Origin: Inia geoffrensis
Lineage: Eukaryota > Chordata > Mammalia > Artiodactyla > Iniidae
Length of the DNA stretch: 64,000 nucleotides
Assembly (NCBI GenBank): GCA_036417435.1
Contig: CM070904.1
Span: forward strand, 19,388,835 to 19,452,834
Direction of reading: 5' to 3'
The position numbers were made by a program, and so were the translations under genes. The notes beneath the pieces were generated by a model. That model saw only the letters and a list, made by a program, of their open reading frames with translations. It was not told the DNA's origin and did no database searches. Shown piece by piece: positions 48,837 to 59,831 of the stretch (its first letter is position 1; each line of letters opens with the position of its first letter).

Positions 48837-50800
48837 GCCCCCACCTGCAGGAAAGGGGCAGGAGTCTTTGTTATGCCTAGCCTGGCAATTTGGAGCGGGC
48901 AGCTCCATGGAAACGAAGCCACAGACTCACTCCACCCACCCCCTCACCTGCTGCGCCACCTACCCAGCTGCTAAAACTGCTCCCAGCGCTGCTTCTCTGC
49001 TAACACCCTGGCCTTTCGAAACACATGTCAGAGTCACTCTAAAGAAACCGACCGTGAAAGGAAAGACGTGTCTTCACTTGAGTGCATTATGAGCCCTTAG
49101 GCAGGGTTTTGGAATGTAGGATTCTTTTGTATAAGGGGTCGAGGCCACTGAGTGTCCATTTCCTAGAAGCCTCGGAGGACAGATTGCCACTGGCAGGTGC
49201 CCTCCCCTACCTGAGGGAAATTTCAGGGAACCAGGGAGAGAGGGCGTGTTTCAGAAAGGCTAGCTTGGAGAACATCCACTAAGGCATTCCATCCTGCAGG
49301 CTGGGGACCTCTATTACAAAACCTTTTTACCTAAAGAGGGAATGGGCTCGGCGGGTGAGGGGCTAAGGGGCAATCTCACTTCGCAGGCACAGGTGATGAA
49401 AGCGAGGCAAAATCATGACTCCAAAGGGGAGAAAATCTCTACTGCACACCCAAGGCATGTACTACTCCTTTTAGCGTTTTTCTCTTAATGGTTGCTATTT
49501 TGTTTTCCTATCAACTTTGCCAACATCCAAAAAGTTACCGGTGCTGCATCGACCCTGAACGTCCCTTCCCAGGCTTGCTGGAAGCCAGCACACACCCACA
49601 GGCACGCCAGCCGTCTGCACGCGTTTTCCCTTCCTGGCAGCACTGACATCAGCCAGGGCTGGGGGGTGGCTGGATCGGGCAGGGTGGGCAGATGACAGAG
49701 TTCTGGCAACAAGTCCATGTTTAAAGACAGAGGGCAGATGCCTGGCTAGAGGGAAGGCTCTTCTTGCTGGTTGTGCTCCTTCCAGGGTTACTCTGCACCT
49801 TATCCCAAGAAGCACCATGTGCACAGAGGCCAAAGCAATAGAATGAAAGAAGCCTGCTCCTCTCAAACAGGGGTTTGCACTGGTTGGAGGGAAGAAGATG
49901 AACACAGTGAGGACAGAGAGAAAAAAACCTGAGGCTGAGACTCGCTTCATTTTGCAGGGGGATAGAAAAAAAAGGTAAAGGAGCAAGTTCACTGTTCACC
50001 ACGATCTGTAGCCATCACCGAATGCGTATCCCTTATTGCTCTGCACAACTCATTTAAACAAGCAGGGTTAAAACTCTGAACTCTAAAGTGATTTCTCGCA
50101 TACTCAGGTACGTCCTCATTCAGAGTCAGACAATTTGTCTTAATCTTGTTTCCTTTTCCAGGATGTTTTCCAACTGCCTTTAGACCGTCCCTCCTTCCCC
50201 ATCCCCACTTCCTTCCCCCACCCCAGGAACCCCACTACCCTACCCGTGTGAGAGACAGGTCTCAATACGAAGACTCTTTTTAGCAAGAGTGTCCCTCTTT
50301 TTAGCAAGGAGCATATGGAATCGTGGAATTCCTCCTTGATATACTTTTTCCGCTTGGCTTCTGAGACGTCACATTCTCCTCTGCCCCGCTCACTGCTGGT
50401 TCCTACCCAGTCTCCTTTGCTGGTTCCTTCTCTTCTCCACGACCTTTAAACTTGGGAGGGTGAGGTCCTCTCTCTGTCAGCACTCTGTCCTCCTCTGATC
50501 TCAGCTGGACCCAGGGCCTTAGATGCCATCGACACGCTGACACTCCAATTACCTCTCCAGACAAGACCTGACCTGCCCAACTCCAGACTCACACAGCGCA
50601 CTGCCTACTCACACCTCCGCTGGCTCAATGGGCACCTCGAACTTAGCATCGATTACCACTCTGCCTCCTCAAGTCCCGACCTCAGCCTTCTCCACTGCAG
50701 TGGGCAGAGCTCTGTCCCTTCTAGGACCCCACCTGGCAACCATCCTTGATCCTGCTTTTTCTTTCACCCCCATCTCCAATCTATCAGTGATTCATGTTGT

Positions 50801-51025
50801 TGTTTTTTTTTGTTTGTTTGTTTGTTTGTGTTTTGCGGTATGTGGGCCTCTCACTGTTGTGGCCTCTCCCTTTTTGGAGCACAGGCTCCAGACGCGCAGG
50901 CCCAGCGGCCATGGCTCACGGGCGCAGCCGCTCCGCGGCACGTGGGATCTTCCCGGACCGGGGCACGAACCCGCGTCCCCTGCATCGGCAGGCGGACTCT
51001 CAACCACTGCGCCACCAGGGAAGCC
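50801..51025 (-). repeat. CHR-2-type SINE with target-site duplication
   Basis: A full-length minus-strand copy has a (TTTG)n tail. The 8-bp duplication CATGTTGT lies at 50793-50800 and 51026-51033. Confidence 0.94.
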
Positions 51026-51144
51026 CATGTTGTATTTTTAATTAGAACTGGAATGAGACCATTGTCACTCCTTGTGTTGTACAGTGACCCTAAATCTGGC
51101 TATAAGTATTGAAAGTTAATTGAAATAAAAACAAATTAAAATAG

Positions 51145-51312
51145 AGGAAAATGGAACTCTTAGGGAAACTACAGCAAAAATTACATTTAGAAATTCAGTT
51201 CCTTACCCTAGCCACACCGCAAGAGCTCCTAAGCCGTGGGCGGGTGATGGCTACGGTATTGGACAGAGCCGAGACAGAACAGGCCTTTCGCTGCAGACAG
51301 TTCTATTAGCTC
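51145..51312 (+). mobile_element. hAT-type non-autonomous DNA transposon fossil
   Basis: The sequence 'tagaaattcagttccttacc', 'gatggctacggtattggaca' and 'cagacagttctattag' resembles the common mammalian element with '...ggctaccatattggacagc...' and '...gaaagttctattgg...'. The family name is not certain. A strong-looking splice donor on its minus strand at about 51206 is part of the element. Confidence 0.65.
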
Positions 51313-52230
51313 GTGCTGCCCACTGCGTTCACTGCGACCACCCTGGTCCCAGCCACTAACACGTCTTGCCCGGATGAGCGTCACAGTCTCTCAGTCGACC
51401 TTGCTTCTTCAGTGTTCACGACATGGCAGCCAGAGCGGTCCTCTGAAAACATCTCAGATCATGCCGCTCCTGTGCTCAGAGATGTCCAAAGGCCCCCATG
51501 CACGGCTCTCAGGGGAGAAGCAAAGACCTCAGAAAGGTGAGCAAGGCCGTACGAGAGCTCTGGCTCCTTTTCCGTTTACTGGACCTCACCTCCCCGTCCT
51601 GCAACATCCTCCCTCTACCAGAGCCACGCTGGCTGCCCGCTGCGGCTGTCTCAAGGCCACGCGCTCCCCCCAGGTATCCTCCAGGGGCTCACTTCCTTCC
51701 CTCCACCACATCTCTGCTCAAACACCAACTTCTCAGGGAGCCTTGCTCTGACCGCTCTATTTAAATTTTCTTTTTTTTTTCTTTTGCGGTTCGCGGGCCT
51801 CTCACTGTTGCGGCCCCTCCCGTCGCGGAGCACAGGCTCCGGACGCGCAGGCTCAGCGGCCATGGCTCACGGGCCCAGCCGCTCCGCGGCATGTGGGATC
51901 TTCCCGGACCGGGGCACGAACCCGCATCCCCTGCATCAGCAGGCGGACTCTCAACCACTGCGCCACCAGGGAAGCCCTCTATTTAAATTTTAACATCCGC
52001 TCCCACCCAACCACCACTCCGGAGCAGCCCTGCTCTCCCGTCCTACTCTGCTCAGCTTGTCTTTTCCATATCTCCTTTCAACAAACTATATACATTTACT
52101 AGTTTATTCTACCCATTATTTTTTTTTTTACTGTCTGGCAGAGATCTTTGTCCATTTACTCACTGCTGGAAAGCTAGCCCAGAGGAGGCTTTTTATAAGT
52201 ATTTGTTCAATAAATGAATGGGGTTTTAGA
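51313..52230 (+). repeat. L2 3' end, split by a SINE
   Basis: The L2-like order is 'tcagatcatgccgctcctgt', 'accagagccacgctggctgc', 'tcagggagccttgctctgac', then after the SINE 'atctttgtccatttactcac' and a 'tgttcaataaatgaatg' tail. Antisense open frames in it are L2 by-products. Confidence 0.82.
51770..51976 (-). repeat. CHR-2-type SINE nested in L2, perfect duplication
   Basis: A full-length minus-strand copy is flanked by the perfect 15-bp duplication CTCTATTTAAATTTT at 51755-51769 and 51977-51991, within L2 sequence. It is a clean and probably young insertion. Confidence 0.96.
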
Positions 52231-53408
52231 GCCGGAGGCACAGCTGAGGGTCAATGAGGTAAGGTCGTTCTTCACTGTGGACCCATGTTAAGTTCAGGGT
52301 AAGAGCTGGACTAGGGAGCTGGCCTGGCCTAGGCGTCTTCATGGGGAAGGACCCATGATGATTAACTCTCCTTCCCCTTATCTGTCACAACCAGAGGGAC
52401 GCTGACGCAGCCCCGAGAGCTAACAAGGACAACAGCCTAACTAAAACACCAGGGGCTATTCTCCACTTTCCTCTTGGTAAGCCTTTGCAGGATTCACCCA
52501 TCTGTCCTGCTTCTCTGGTGACTTGTAGGATGCAAGCGACAAAGAGGAGGCTCAGGTTAATGACTAGCCTCACGCACCTCTCTTACCCCCAGGTATCACA
52601 GATGTCAAGACTTGGAAAACCGGAAACACGTGGTTGCTAGATTACGTTTTTTTCAAAAGCAACACATCAGGCTTGTTTTAAAAAGGAAAGTCATGGTTTC
52701 ATCACATAATTGCCAAATTAGTATCTGAGAAAAGTTGATTAGTACAAAAAGAATGATTCTCCATTGTATCATTACAATATGTCTGATAATCCAGAGCGGA
52801 TTAGAAGAAAAGCAGATCCTAGACCACATTTTGTGTTAGGGGATCATCTGTCCTCTTGTATCTGTAAGGAAATGCCATCTGAATATATATATTTTTAAAT
52901 GCCTCGGGATGATGGTTTTTCTACTGCCAATTCTCTTTCAAATAAAAATAATGTGAGAAAGTTTGAACCTCGTATAAACAGACGTGCTCATAATGGCATG
53001 GGTAACAGGTCCAGAGTTACAGAGCAGGATATGAGCAGAGAACCTGGGAACACCCCATCCATGGCTCACTGGGTGACTTAACTTGCCGAAGTATGTAATT
53101 AAGAACAAAGTTATCTTTATAGTCATTCCTTCATTATGGAGATAACTCCATTGGAGACTTTTTGGGAGACGCAAGATTGGAAATAAAATCCTTACAGACT
53201 GCACTGCAGTGTCATTAAGATAATATCAGAAAGCAAATTGATGCATGTAGACAATCTTCCATAAGTACCAGAAAATTAGATCTCGGGAGAGACATGGAAC
53301 TAAGATGTAAAATCAAAGCGGGGTGGAGACAGAGCCCAGTGAAACGCGTGATGGACAGCTTCCCGAGAGACAGGAGCCCCGAGTGTCCCGGGGCCCGGTG
53401 TGCATTAC

Positions 53409-53541
53409 CTGGGGTGGCGCTCTTCATCGCTTTCACTAACTTGCCCCTTCCAGCTCCAAAACCATTATTTCCATAGTCGGGGTCACTGTCACTATCACTG
53501 CCACCGCTGGCAGAGTACGCACACATTCTGGGTACCTTGTC
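53409..53541 (-). CDS. NCKAP5: NCKAP5 coding exon with Ser-Asp-rich motif
   Basis: The frame starts at a codon boundary after CTCATTTAG. It reads DKVPRMCAYSASGGSDSDSD, then PDYGNNGFGAGRGKLVKAMK and SATP, leaving one base of the next codon at CCCCAG/GTAATG. It joins the 56.6 kb exon in perfect phase. The acidic SDSDSDPDYG segment resembles a casein-kinase-2-type phosphoacceptor cluster, and it is followed by a basic GRGKLVKAMK patch. Both are readings from composition and not tested facts. The sharp change from intron-like sequence to a conserved-looking frame bounded by good splice sites supports a true exon. Confidence 0.87.
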
Positions 53542-55231
53542 CTAAATGAGTAATATGAGACCATTAAGATTATTCACACTAGTCAAAATGGGCAGACCAT
53601 CCTGTGAGGATGTTCGTATCTGGCTGTTGGTGTGTGCACAGAATTGCATTCCTGCTACCCCACCCCCAGTCTGCCTGGTCCGCCAATCTGCCTCACGCGG
53701 AGCTGGTGAATTCTGCTCAGTTACCAGAGCTGCAGATATGGACCTGCACTGATGAAGCCATTGACCACATACTGCCATTGTGTCCCAGTCACAGGACAGT
53801 CCCCACAGTTACCCGCTCTGCATTTTGTACAGTGCTTTTATGGGGCCTTATTTTTCTCAAGTGCCAATTAGAGCTGCTGTCCCAGGCCTAATGGCTTATT
53901 TATTTATTTTATTTTTTGGCTTATTTATTTAGCTGATCTCACCATTGGCTTTCAAGTATCAGAGGGTATGACAATAATCAACCTTGGGAACAAAAGAATA
54001 AATGTTTACCCAATACCTAATTTTATTCCAGCGCCTAAAAGGATAGGAGGCTTTAGGGAGGAACACAACTGCTAGCCTATAGGGTTATACATAATCCTTG
54101 AATCTACTAACAGGTCACAGGTCAAGGGACTTGGTCTCCCCGCTTACTCACATGCACACATAGCCTGACCCAAGAGGTTGTTACAGGTGTGGCAATAACA
54201 CCAAGTTCAGGAATTGTGGAGGTTGTTGATACCATATGGATGGTTCTTCCGGCTGTGCACACAAGCGGAATACTGATATCTAAGACTGCAACTCTCGTGT
54301 GTAGAATCAAGAGCATGTGGGGCTCTCTTTTCTATGTTTGCAGACTGCCCTGTTAGAGCCGATTATTCCACAGCGATCCCAGAGTTCAGGCACAGATGTA
54401 CGGGGTGTGTCTCTAAAGTCAATCCTGTTTGGGAGGGTGCCATTTGGTTGGAAATGATAAAAACACATTTTAGGATGTAAGCCCCCCTAGCTGGGGTTAT
54501 AAATTCAAGCAGTTACTTATTGCCTTTATTTCTTCATTCACTGAATCATTCATCTACCCATTCAAAAGGTGATGTGCTAAGCATCTTAGTACCCACTCTG
54601 TGCTAAGTGGTGTTCTAGGTTCTGGGGGTACAGAACTCTATACAGGAGGTACTGGTGGTCTAGCAAGGATGATGTTTGTGAAGGATGACAAGTTTACAGC
54701 AGTGGTCCCAAGGGAGCCCCATGTCTAGAGTTCCAGCAGGATGCTGGGTATGACGAGATGCATTTTTTCATTCCTCTATTCAACAGGCACAAATGGAACC
54801 AGGCACTGTGCTTGGAACTGGAAATATAAAGCTCACTCTTACTTTAAACTTTCCTTCCCTGGCGGTCAATGAAGCAGAGTTGTGAGTTCCAAGCCACAGT
54901 TGTGACTCTTACAAGTCCGGGCAGGACTTCCAATGGGCAAAGCTAGTGCAGGAGGGTGAAGGGGACCCCAGAGAGGTGTGTGTGTCAGGGAACATGAATG
55001 TTGGGTGAGGAGTGGCCTGCCATCGCACATAGAGGGGGTAGCTCCCTCCCGGCCAGCACTGAGGAATTCCCTTTCTCTTTCTCTCGCTTTTCTCTTTTTT
55101 TTCTCCTTGGAATTGCTTGAGCCCTTTGCCACTATCGCCACCTGTTGTTTCTGCACTGTTTCCCCCTCCAACTCTGGATGTCTTCTAGGGTTTTCTCAAG
55201 TTTTTGGTCCCCAAATCAAGCACAGAGTTCT

Positions 55232-55420
55232 TGAAAGAGTGTTTCTCAAAGTGTGCCCTGTGGATTGGCAGCACCGTCATCACTGGGGAATTTATTAGAA
55301 GTGTTTGGATCTCACCCCATCTGTAGCAAACAGGACACTGGGTGTATGTGGAGAGCAGCAAGATGTGCCACCCTCCAGTTGATTCCGATGTCTGCTCGCG
55401 TAGGGAACTACTGCTTCGGA
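55232..55420 (+). mobile_element. MER20-like DNA transposon fossil
   Basis: It begins 'gagtgtttctcaaagtgtgc', continues 'agcaccgtcatcactgggga' and 'gttgattccgatgtctgctc', and closes 'agggaactactgcttcg'. This is the MER20 plan in a diverged copy. Confidence 0.72.
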
Positions 55421-56174
55421 GAAAACTGAGAAAACCCTAACACGTAAAAATTAAGTCATGATAGAATACACCGGTTCACTCCTTTCAGACCCTTGTTCTG
55501 AGTGCTGGACATGGAATTCAGAGGGCTGAGTTCTGACGTCAGTGTCCCAGTAACTTTTCCTTGGACCTTGACCGTGGTCCAGCGTCTCTGGGGCTGCTGT
55601 CCTCCGCTGTACATCGAGGCTGTGCGCCCAGGGGATCACTTCGCCTACTTGTCCAGGGTACCATTTCCATACCGAGGTGCTAAAGACTGAAAGAAGGCTC
55701 CACCATCCTGGCTGTGGGGCATGTCAGATGTGGGCTGCTCTGGGTATTTCGTCATCAAGGTTGGGCAGCAACCCTAGTAGAGATAGTGATAGGGCCTCCT
55801 CATGCTGGGATTGGGAGAGCCAAGGCAGCAGAAGCAGAAAGGGCCAAGGAAGGGCCGGGACGCTCGGGTAACTGATCTCAATGTCCTTCCTCCCACTCTT
55901 CTCACTGTAGGCACCACCAAAGACCCCGAAGTGGACCAGCCCAAGGGCAGGCAGAGAAATCGTGAACAGGCTGAATACGGCCCAAGTAATTGGCTGGAAC
56001 AGGTAAGCGGGAGGGCACTGAGGAGGGACTACCACAGAGCACCCAGGGAGGACCCAAGGGTCCCGGAGCCCCGAGCTCCTCCCCAGGTCCAATCACACGT
56101 CAGGAGGCCTGTGTGTTTGCCCCCTCAGGGAAGATGAAGAACCCCCAGCCAAAATGATGGGGATTGAACACACG

Positions 56175-56330
56175 TCTCACTGGCCCCCGGCAAGTCATCT
56201 GACCACTCCAGGCTTTAGTTTCTTCATGCCAAAAGGGAATATAATTATGCCTGCTTTACTGGTTTCATAGGAGCAAGGTAAAAGATAAAGTAACTGATAA
56301 GATAACGAAAAAATATCATTGAATCATTCT
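56175..56330 (-). repeat. MIR fragment (reverse orientation)
   Basis: The segment 'ggcaagtcatctgaccactc', 'caggctttagtttcttcatg' and 'ataattatgcctgctttact' follows the reverse MIR core. Confidence 0.75.
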
Positions 56331-56620
56331 AAGTGGTCCTCTTAGGGCTTGGGAGAGTGAACGGCCGTTCCACAATGTCTGCTCAGGGCAGGGCATCCTC
56401 ACCTCAAGAGTTGGGGTGCAGATGGATGGAATCATTTGAAATACAAGAGCCCACAGTGTTACTTAATACTTCGGGAAAAAAGGAGAGCCTTGGTCTTTAT
56501 GCACTAATCCCACAACAAATCTGACTTAACATTAAAATCTATCACAGAAGTGCTTAAGGAGGTCATTTTTCACACTCAGGACAATTAGGTGGAGGGTGCC
56601 CTCCTGTCGACTCTCCTTAC

Positions 56621-56763
56621 CTGGGTCTCCGCAGCAGCACTGTCCCCCCCCCAGGCTAGAAGTGGCTTGCTCTCCACTGCCGTTGTGTTTTCAGCGTACT
56701 CGAATGACGAACAAGTCTGAGGCCTTGGCTTGGCTTCACTCTGCATTTGGGAGTTGATTTTTC
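56621..56763 (-). CDS. NCKAP5: NCKAP5 coding exon
   Basis: After TCCTCATTTAG-type acceptor sequence, the exon supplies two bases (GA) that complete the Gly codon begun by the 59.5 kb exon. It then reads KINSQMQSEAKPRPQTCSSF, a short acidic part with EYAENTTAVESKPLLAW, and GGDSAAAETQ, ending at a codon boundary on ACCCAG/GTAAGG. It is 143 nt long. The phase agrees with both neighbours, which is strong internal evidence because three independent frames must match. No catalytic motif is visible, and the segment looks disordered. The gene assignment is by linkage and synteny. Confidence 0.87.
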
Positions 56764-59516
56764 CTAAATGAGGAAATGTATGTGAAATCACAACCAGCCT
56801 TCTTCAACTCTTTACAAGTTTAGGGATGAGGGTAGGGGAGATAGTCAGAAATAATCCAAAGGGTCCAAACATGGTAACAGCTTGGTTTCCCAACATTCTG
56901 TCCCCTGCAAGCCTGTGCTAGCAGAAATGTCTGCATAATTACGTGTATCTTTGGAGGATGTCCGCCTTGGAGTCCCAAATGCAAACTGTGCTTGGACCAC
57001 TTTTCCAAAAAATGTTGACAAGTTTTTCCTGTTAGAAAGGGTTCAGTGGGCAAACTGCTTGGGAAACGCTGATCATTCCTCAAACAGTGTTATACATCAA
57101 ATAACAAACAAGCTTCTGTTCTGGAGGACTTCTCGGAGCCTTCATTAAGCTAATGGGGATTTTCATAATTTCCAAAGGGAGGATGTGAATTCACAGCCTT
57201 TCCCAAACATGTTTGATCAGGGAATCCTGATTTTCCTAGGAAACTTATGAAGGTCATTTTGAATAAGGTGGTTTGCGAAAGTGCTCAGAGGCCCTTAAAG
57301 ATCTTGCTGGGCAGTCTCAAGCTCATATGTGCATATACCTCAGACAAGCTTTTGTTACACTGCAGGTTCTGATTTGGTAGGTCTGGAGCGGGGTCTGAGA
57401 GCTGGCATCTATGACAAGCTCCCAGGGGCTGCTCTTGGCCCATGGATTACATTGTAAGTAGCCAGGGTGCAATTAGCAGAGAATGATTAAAATATCTCCA
57501 TTACCCATAATAGCAGATGAACCTGCAGAGTGTAGTCTTTCCTCATATCAGAAAGGAGAATTGCTGTCATTATCCTTCAGCCTCTGTGATTATCAACAGG
57601 ACAGGCTGTGAGAGCATTTCAACAGCATTTTGCTTATGAGCAGAAGTGAGGTAACTGTATTTTCCTCAGCACTGGGAGGTCTGTACAGTTCCTTCCATCT
57701 TTGATATGGGGATAAGAAAATAACTAATTCAAATGCATATATTAACCAGGAATTGACTGCTCAAAACCACTTTCCTTTTTTTTCTTTTCTTTTTCTTTTT
57801 CTTTTTTTTTTTTTTTTTTTTGCGGTACGTGGGCCTCTCACTGCTGTGGCCTCTCCCGTTGCCAAGCACAGGCTCCGGACGCGCAGGCTCAGTGGTCATG
57901 GCTCACCAGCCCAGCTGCTCTGCGGCATGTGGGATCTTCCCGGACCGGGGCACGAACCCGTGTCCCCTGCATCGGCAGGCGGTCTCTCAACCACTGCGCC
58001 ATCAGGGAAGCCCCCACTTTCCTTTTGTTCCAACTAGACCTCCATTCCTTAATGTTTAAAATGAGTAACCAATGGCCACAGAAAAGAGAAAAGCCTTGGA
58101 AAGCCAGCCCTGCCTCTGACCCGCAGTGACAACATCTTAAGGTAGACAGGAAGCTTCGGGATGGACGGCACAAAAATGTCCTGCCGTGTGTTGACCTCAC
58201 TCTCCACCGCATACTACTTTTTTTTTTTTAAACAACTCTTCATGACAATCTAATTAAGACACAAAACTAAGAAAACTGGTGCACTGAATATTAGCAGCAA
58301 GATCAGAACAATCTCCTTCCTAACCCCTTCTTATGAAGCAATTCAAGGCTTGCAGTTTCTATTCAGTTTGTTATAATGACAGTGTTTAATCATGGAGTCT
58401 GCTCGGCAGCCTGCCGCTGAATTGAGGTCACACATGTGACTAGTCAGGCATGGAGCATATAATCTATAACTACAATTTCGCCCCTGAATCTCTGGAGGCT
58501 GTGTCATTAATTAACAGTACATTTATTTCAAAAATAATATATGTCCCAGCCTTTTAAAATGTAGCCTTGGCTTGAAATAAGCAGAAGTTTGTGATGAAAC
58601 ATTCACGGCAGTTAGTATTACTGTATGTATGGAGGAAGAACTCAGCCGTGGGAATAACTCAATTGCATTGACTCACAGATGTTTAATGAAAAGTCTTCTT
58701 TTCTAATTTCTCAGAAGCCCATGGTATAATCTCTACTTGTGGTTGCTTTCTCATCATCAAATCATAAATGAAAGTCTTTAGAATTCTAGTTCACATGCTT
58801 ATGCATGTCATAAATGCACCATGAGGCACACAAGTTAAAAATTATTTAGTGTCATCCTGAGCTGCAATAAATATTTTTAATCTTGAGGGAACAGTGAAAA
58901 AACTTTGACCCTTAGCCTGGCCCTATCTTTAATCATGAAAGCTTGTTTCCATCGACTGCAGCAAAGGATGGTACTTCTCAGTGGGAAGGCTCCCTCCATC
59001 CCGTTGTAGTTAACAGACAATCTACTGCTAATATATCAAACTACGTTTTTTATAGCTCAACATACAAATACATTTGAACGGGATAGGAATATGTCAGAAG
59101 ACATATGCTTCTGTGAGAGGGCAAACAACATTTCAGCTAAATTTATGTCTTGGGCCTAGATTGGTCTATACTCAGAGTTAAGTTTTAAAAGACAAAATCT
59201 GAAGTCTACGTTGTATGGTTTTTTTCTTTACCAATTTATATATCCATCTACCTGTGCTAACAACGTGCTCGTTTCCTTTATGTCTGTGTACACTCCTTAA
59301 ATGATACTGAGAGCCGATGATGTTTAACAGTGGTTTTCTTTTTATGTTTTGGTTGAGGACATAAAGGGATTTCACGCATCTTCATCTCCACCGGGCAGAG
59401 GTTACTGACTGACCTCCTGGTGGAAATCTTTTCTGCTGCCTGTTCTCCATTTTTGTCAGCAAGTGCATGACTTTCGTGAGCGAACAGTCTCATTTGGAAG
59501 GTAAGAGGCATTTTAC
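56764..59516 (-). other. NCKAP5: NCKAP5 intron (about 2.75 kb)
   Basis: This phase-1 intron lies between the TCAG/GTAAAA donor and the TTTAG acceptor. It contains a MER20-like fragment near 57.35-57.45 kb and a full CHR-2 SINE. It also holds an AT-rich, repeat-free block at about 58.25-59.25 kb that could include conserved non-coding sequence. Confidence 0.8.
57780..58013 (-). repeat. CHR-2-type SINE with perfect target-site duplication
   Basis: A full-length minus-strand copy with a long T-rich tail is flanked by CCACTTTCCTTTT at 57767-57779 and 58014-58026. Confidence 0.95.
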
Positions 59517-59831
59517 CTGAGGAGGCTGGCTTGGGGAGGCGACTTTGAAGAGGTCGCATCCCTCTGGCAGTCATGATGGGGTCAGATGTGGAATGAACAA
59601 TGGCGCTGTCTGCAGATCCCCGGCTGTCTGCAGAGGAAGGCACTGCTCGTTCAAGGGTCTGGGCTCTTATGGAGGAAGCTGCACAAAGGGCTGGCTGGAG
59701 AGACAGGAGGGGCTCAGTGTCATCGGGGGAGTCTGCTCGGCATATGTACCGTCCCGCTGAGCGATTTCCTGAGTCCGGGAGTGGGAAGGTTCCAATCCCA
59801 CTGTCCAGTGTCCTCATCTGGCAGTTCGTTT
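59517..59831 (-). CDS. NCKAP5: NCKAP5 coding exon (largest in the window)
   Basis: The exon runs 315 nt from TACTCTGTCTAG to CCTCAG/GTAAAA. It starts with two bases that complete a Glu codon, then reads TNCQMRTLDSGIGTFPLPDS. It continues through GRYICRADSPDDTEPLLSLQ, ends RPLQSRLPKPASS, and leaves one base of a Gly codon. DSGIGTFPLPDSG resembles the LDSGIGT-type Ser/Gly motif found in adaptor and scaffold proteins. The run PLQSRLPKPAS is proline- and basic-rich and could suit SH3 partners such as Nck, but that is inference. The frame stays open upstream into the intron only by chance. Both flanking exons fit in phase. Confidence 0.88.

Larger units (their letters stand above)
47591..53408 (-). 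other. NCKAP5: NCKAP5 intronic interval (probably contains an unidentified exon)
   Basis: The upstream exon (53409-53541) leaves one base of a split codon, while the downstream exon (47420-47590) must begin at a codon boundary. An exon of length 3n+2 is therefore expected here on the minus strand. I examined the plausible donors by eye and found no convincing candidate. The interval contains a MIR-like segment (about 48.39-48.44 kb), a CT/poly-C tract, L2 and hAT fossils and two CHR-2 SINEs. Confidence 0.65.
53542..56620 (-). other. NCKAP5: NCKAP5 intron (about 3.1 kb)
   Basis: This phase-0 intron starts with GTAAGG at the donor after 56621 and ends with CATTTAG. It holds an AT-rich stretch near 53.9 kb, a MIR/L2-like segment (about 54.53-54.66 kb), a MER20-like fossil (about 55.23-55.42 kb) and a reverse MIR (about 56.17-56.33 kb). 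No further exon is seen. Confidence 0.8.

Noticed and set aside
49495..49992. A 165-codon minus-strand frame with a hydrophobic N-terminus like a signal peptide
   Set aside because: The hydrophobic stretch comes from T/C-rich intronic DNA. There is no family resemblance, promoter or splice structure. Two possible donors inside it gave unconvincing Cys/Trp-rich peptides unlike the rest of NCKAP5.
51180..51300. A strong AGG/GTAAGG donor with a possible 44-nt exon of the right length class
   Set aside because: The sequence belongs to a hAT-type transposon fossil, and the acceptor reading was arbitrary. It could be an exonised repeat, but nothing supports that.
53881..53935. TTTA-rich tract considered as an AT-rich origin or promoter
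   Set aside because: It is simple low-complexity DNA inside an intron, with no other supporting signals.
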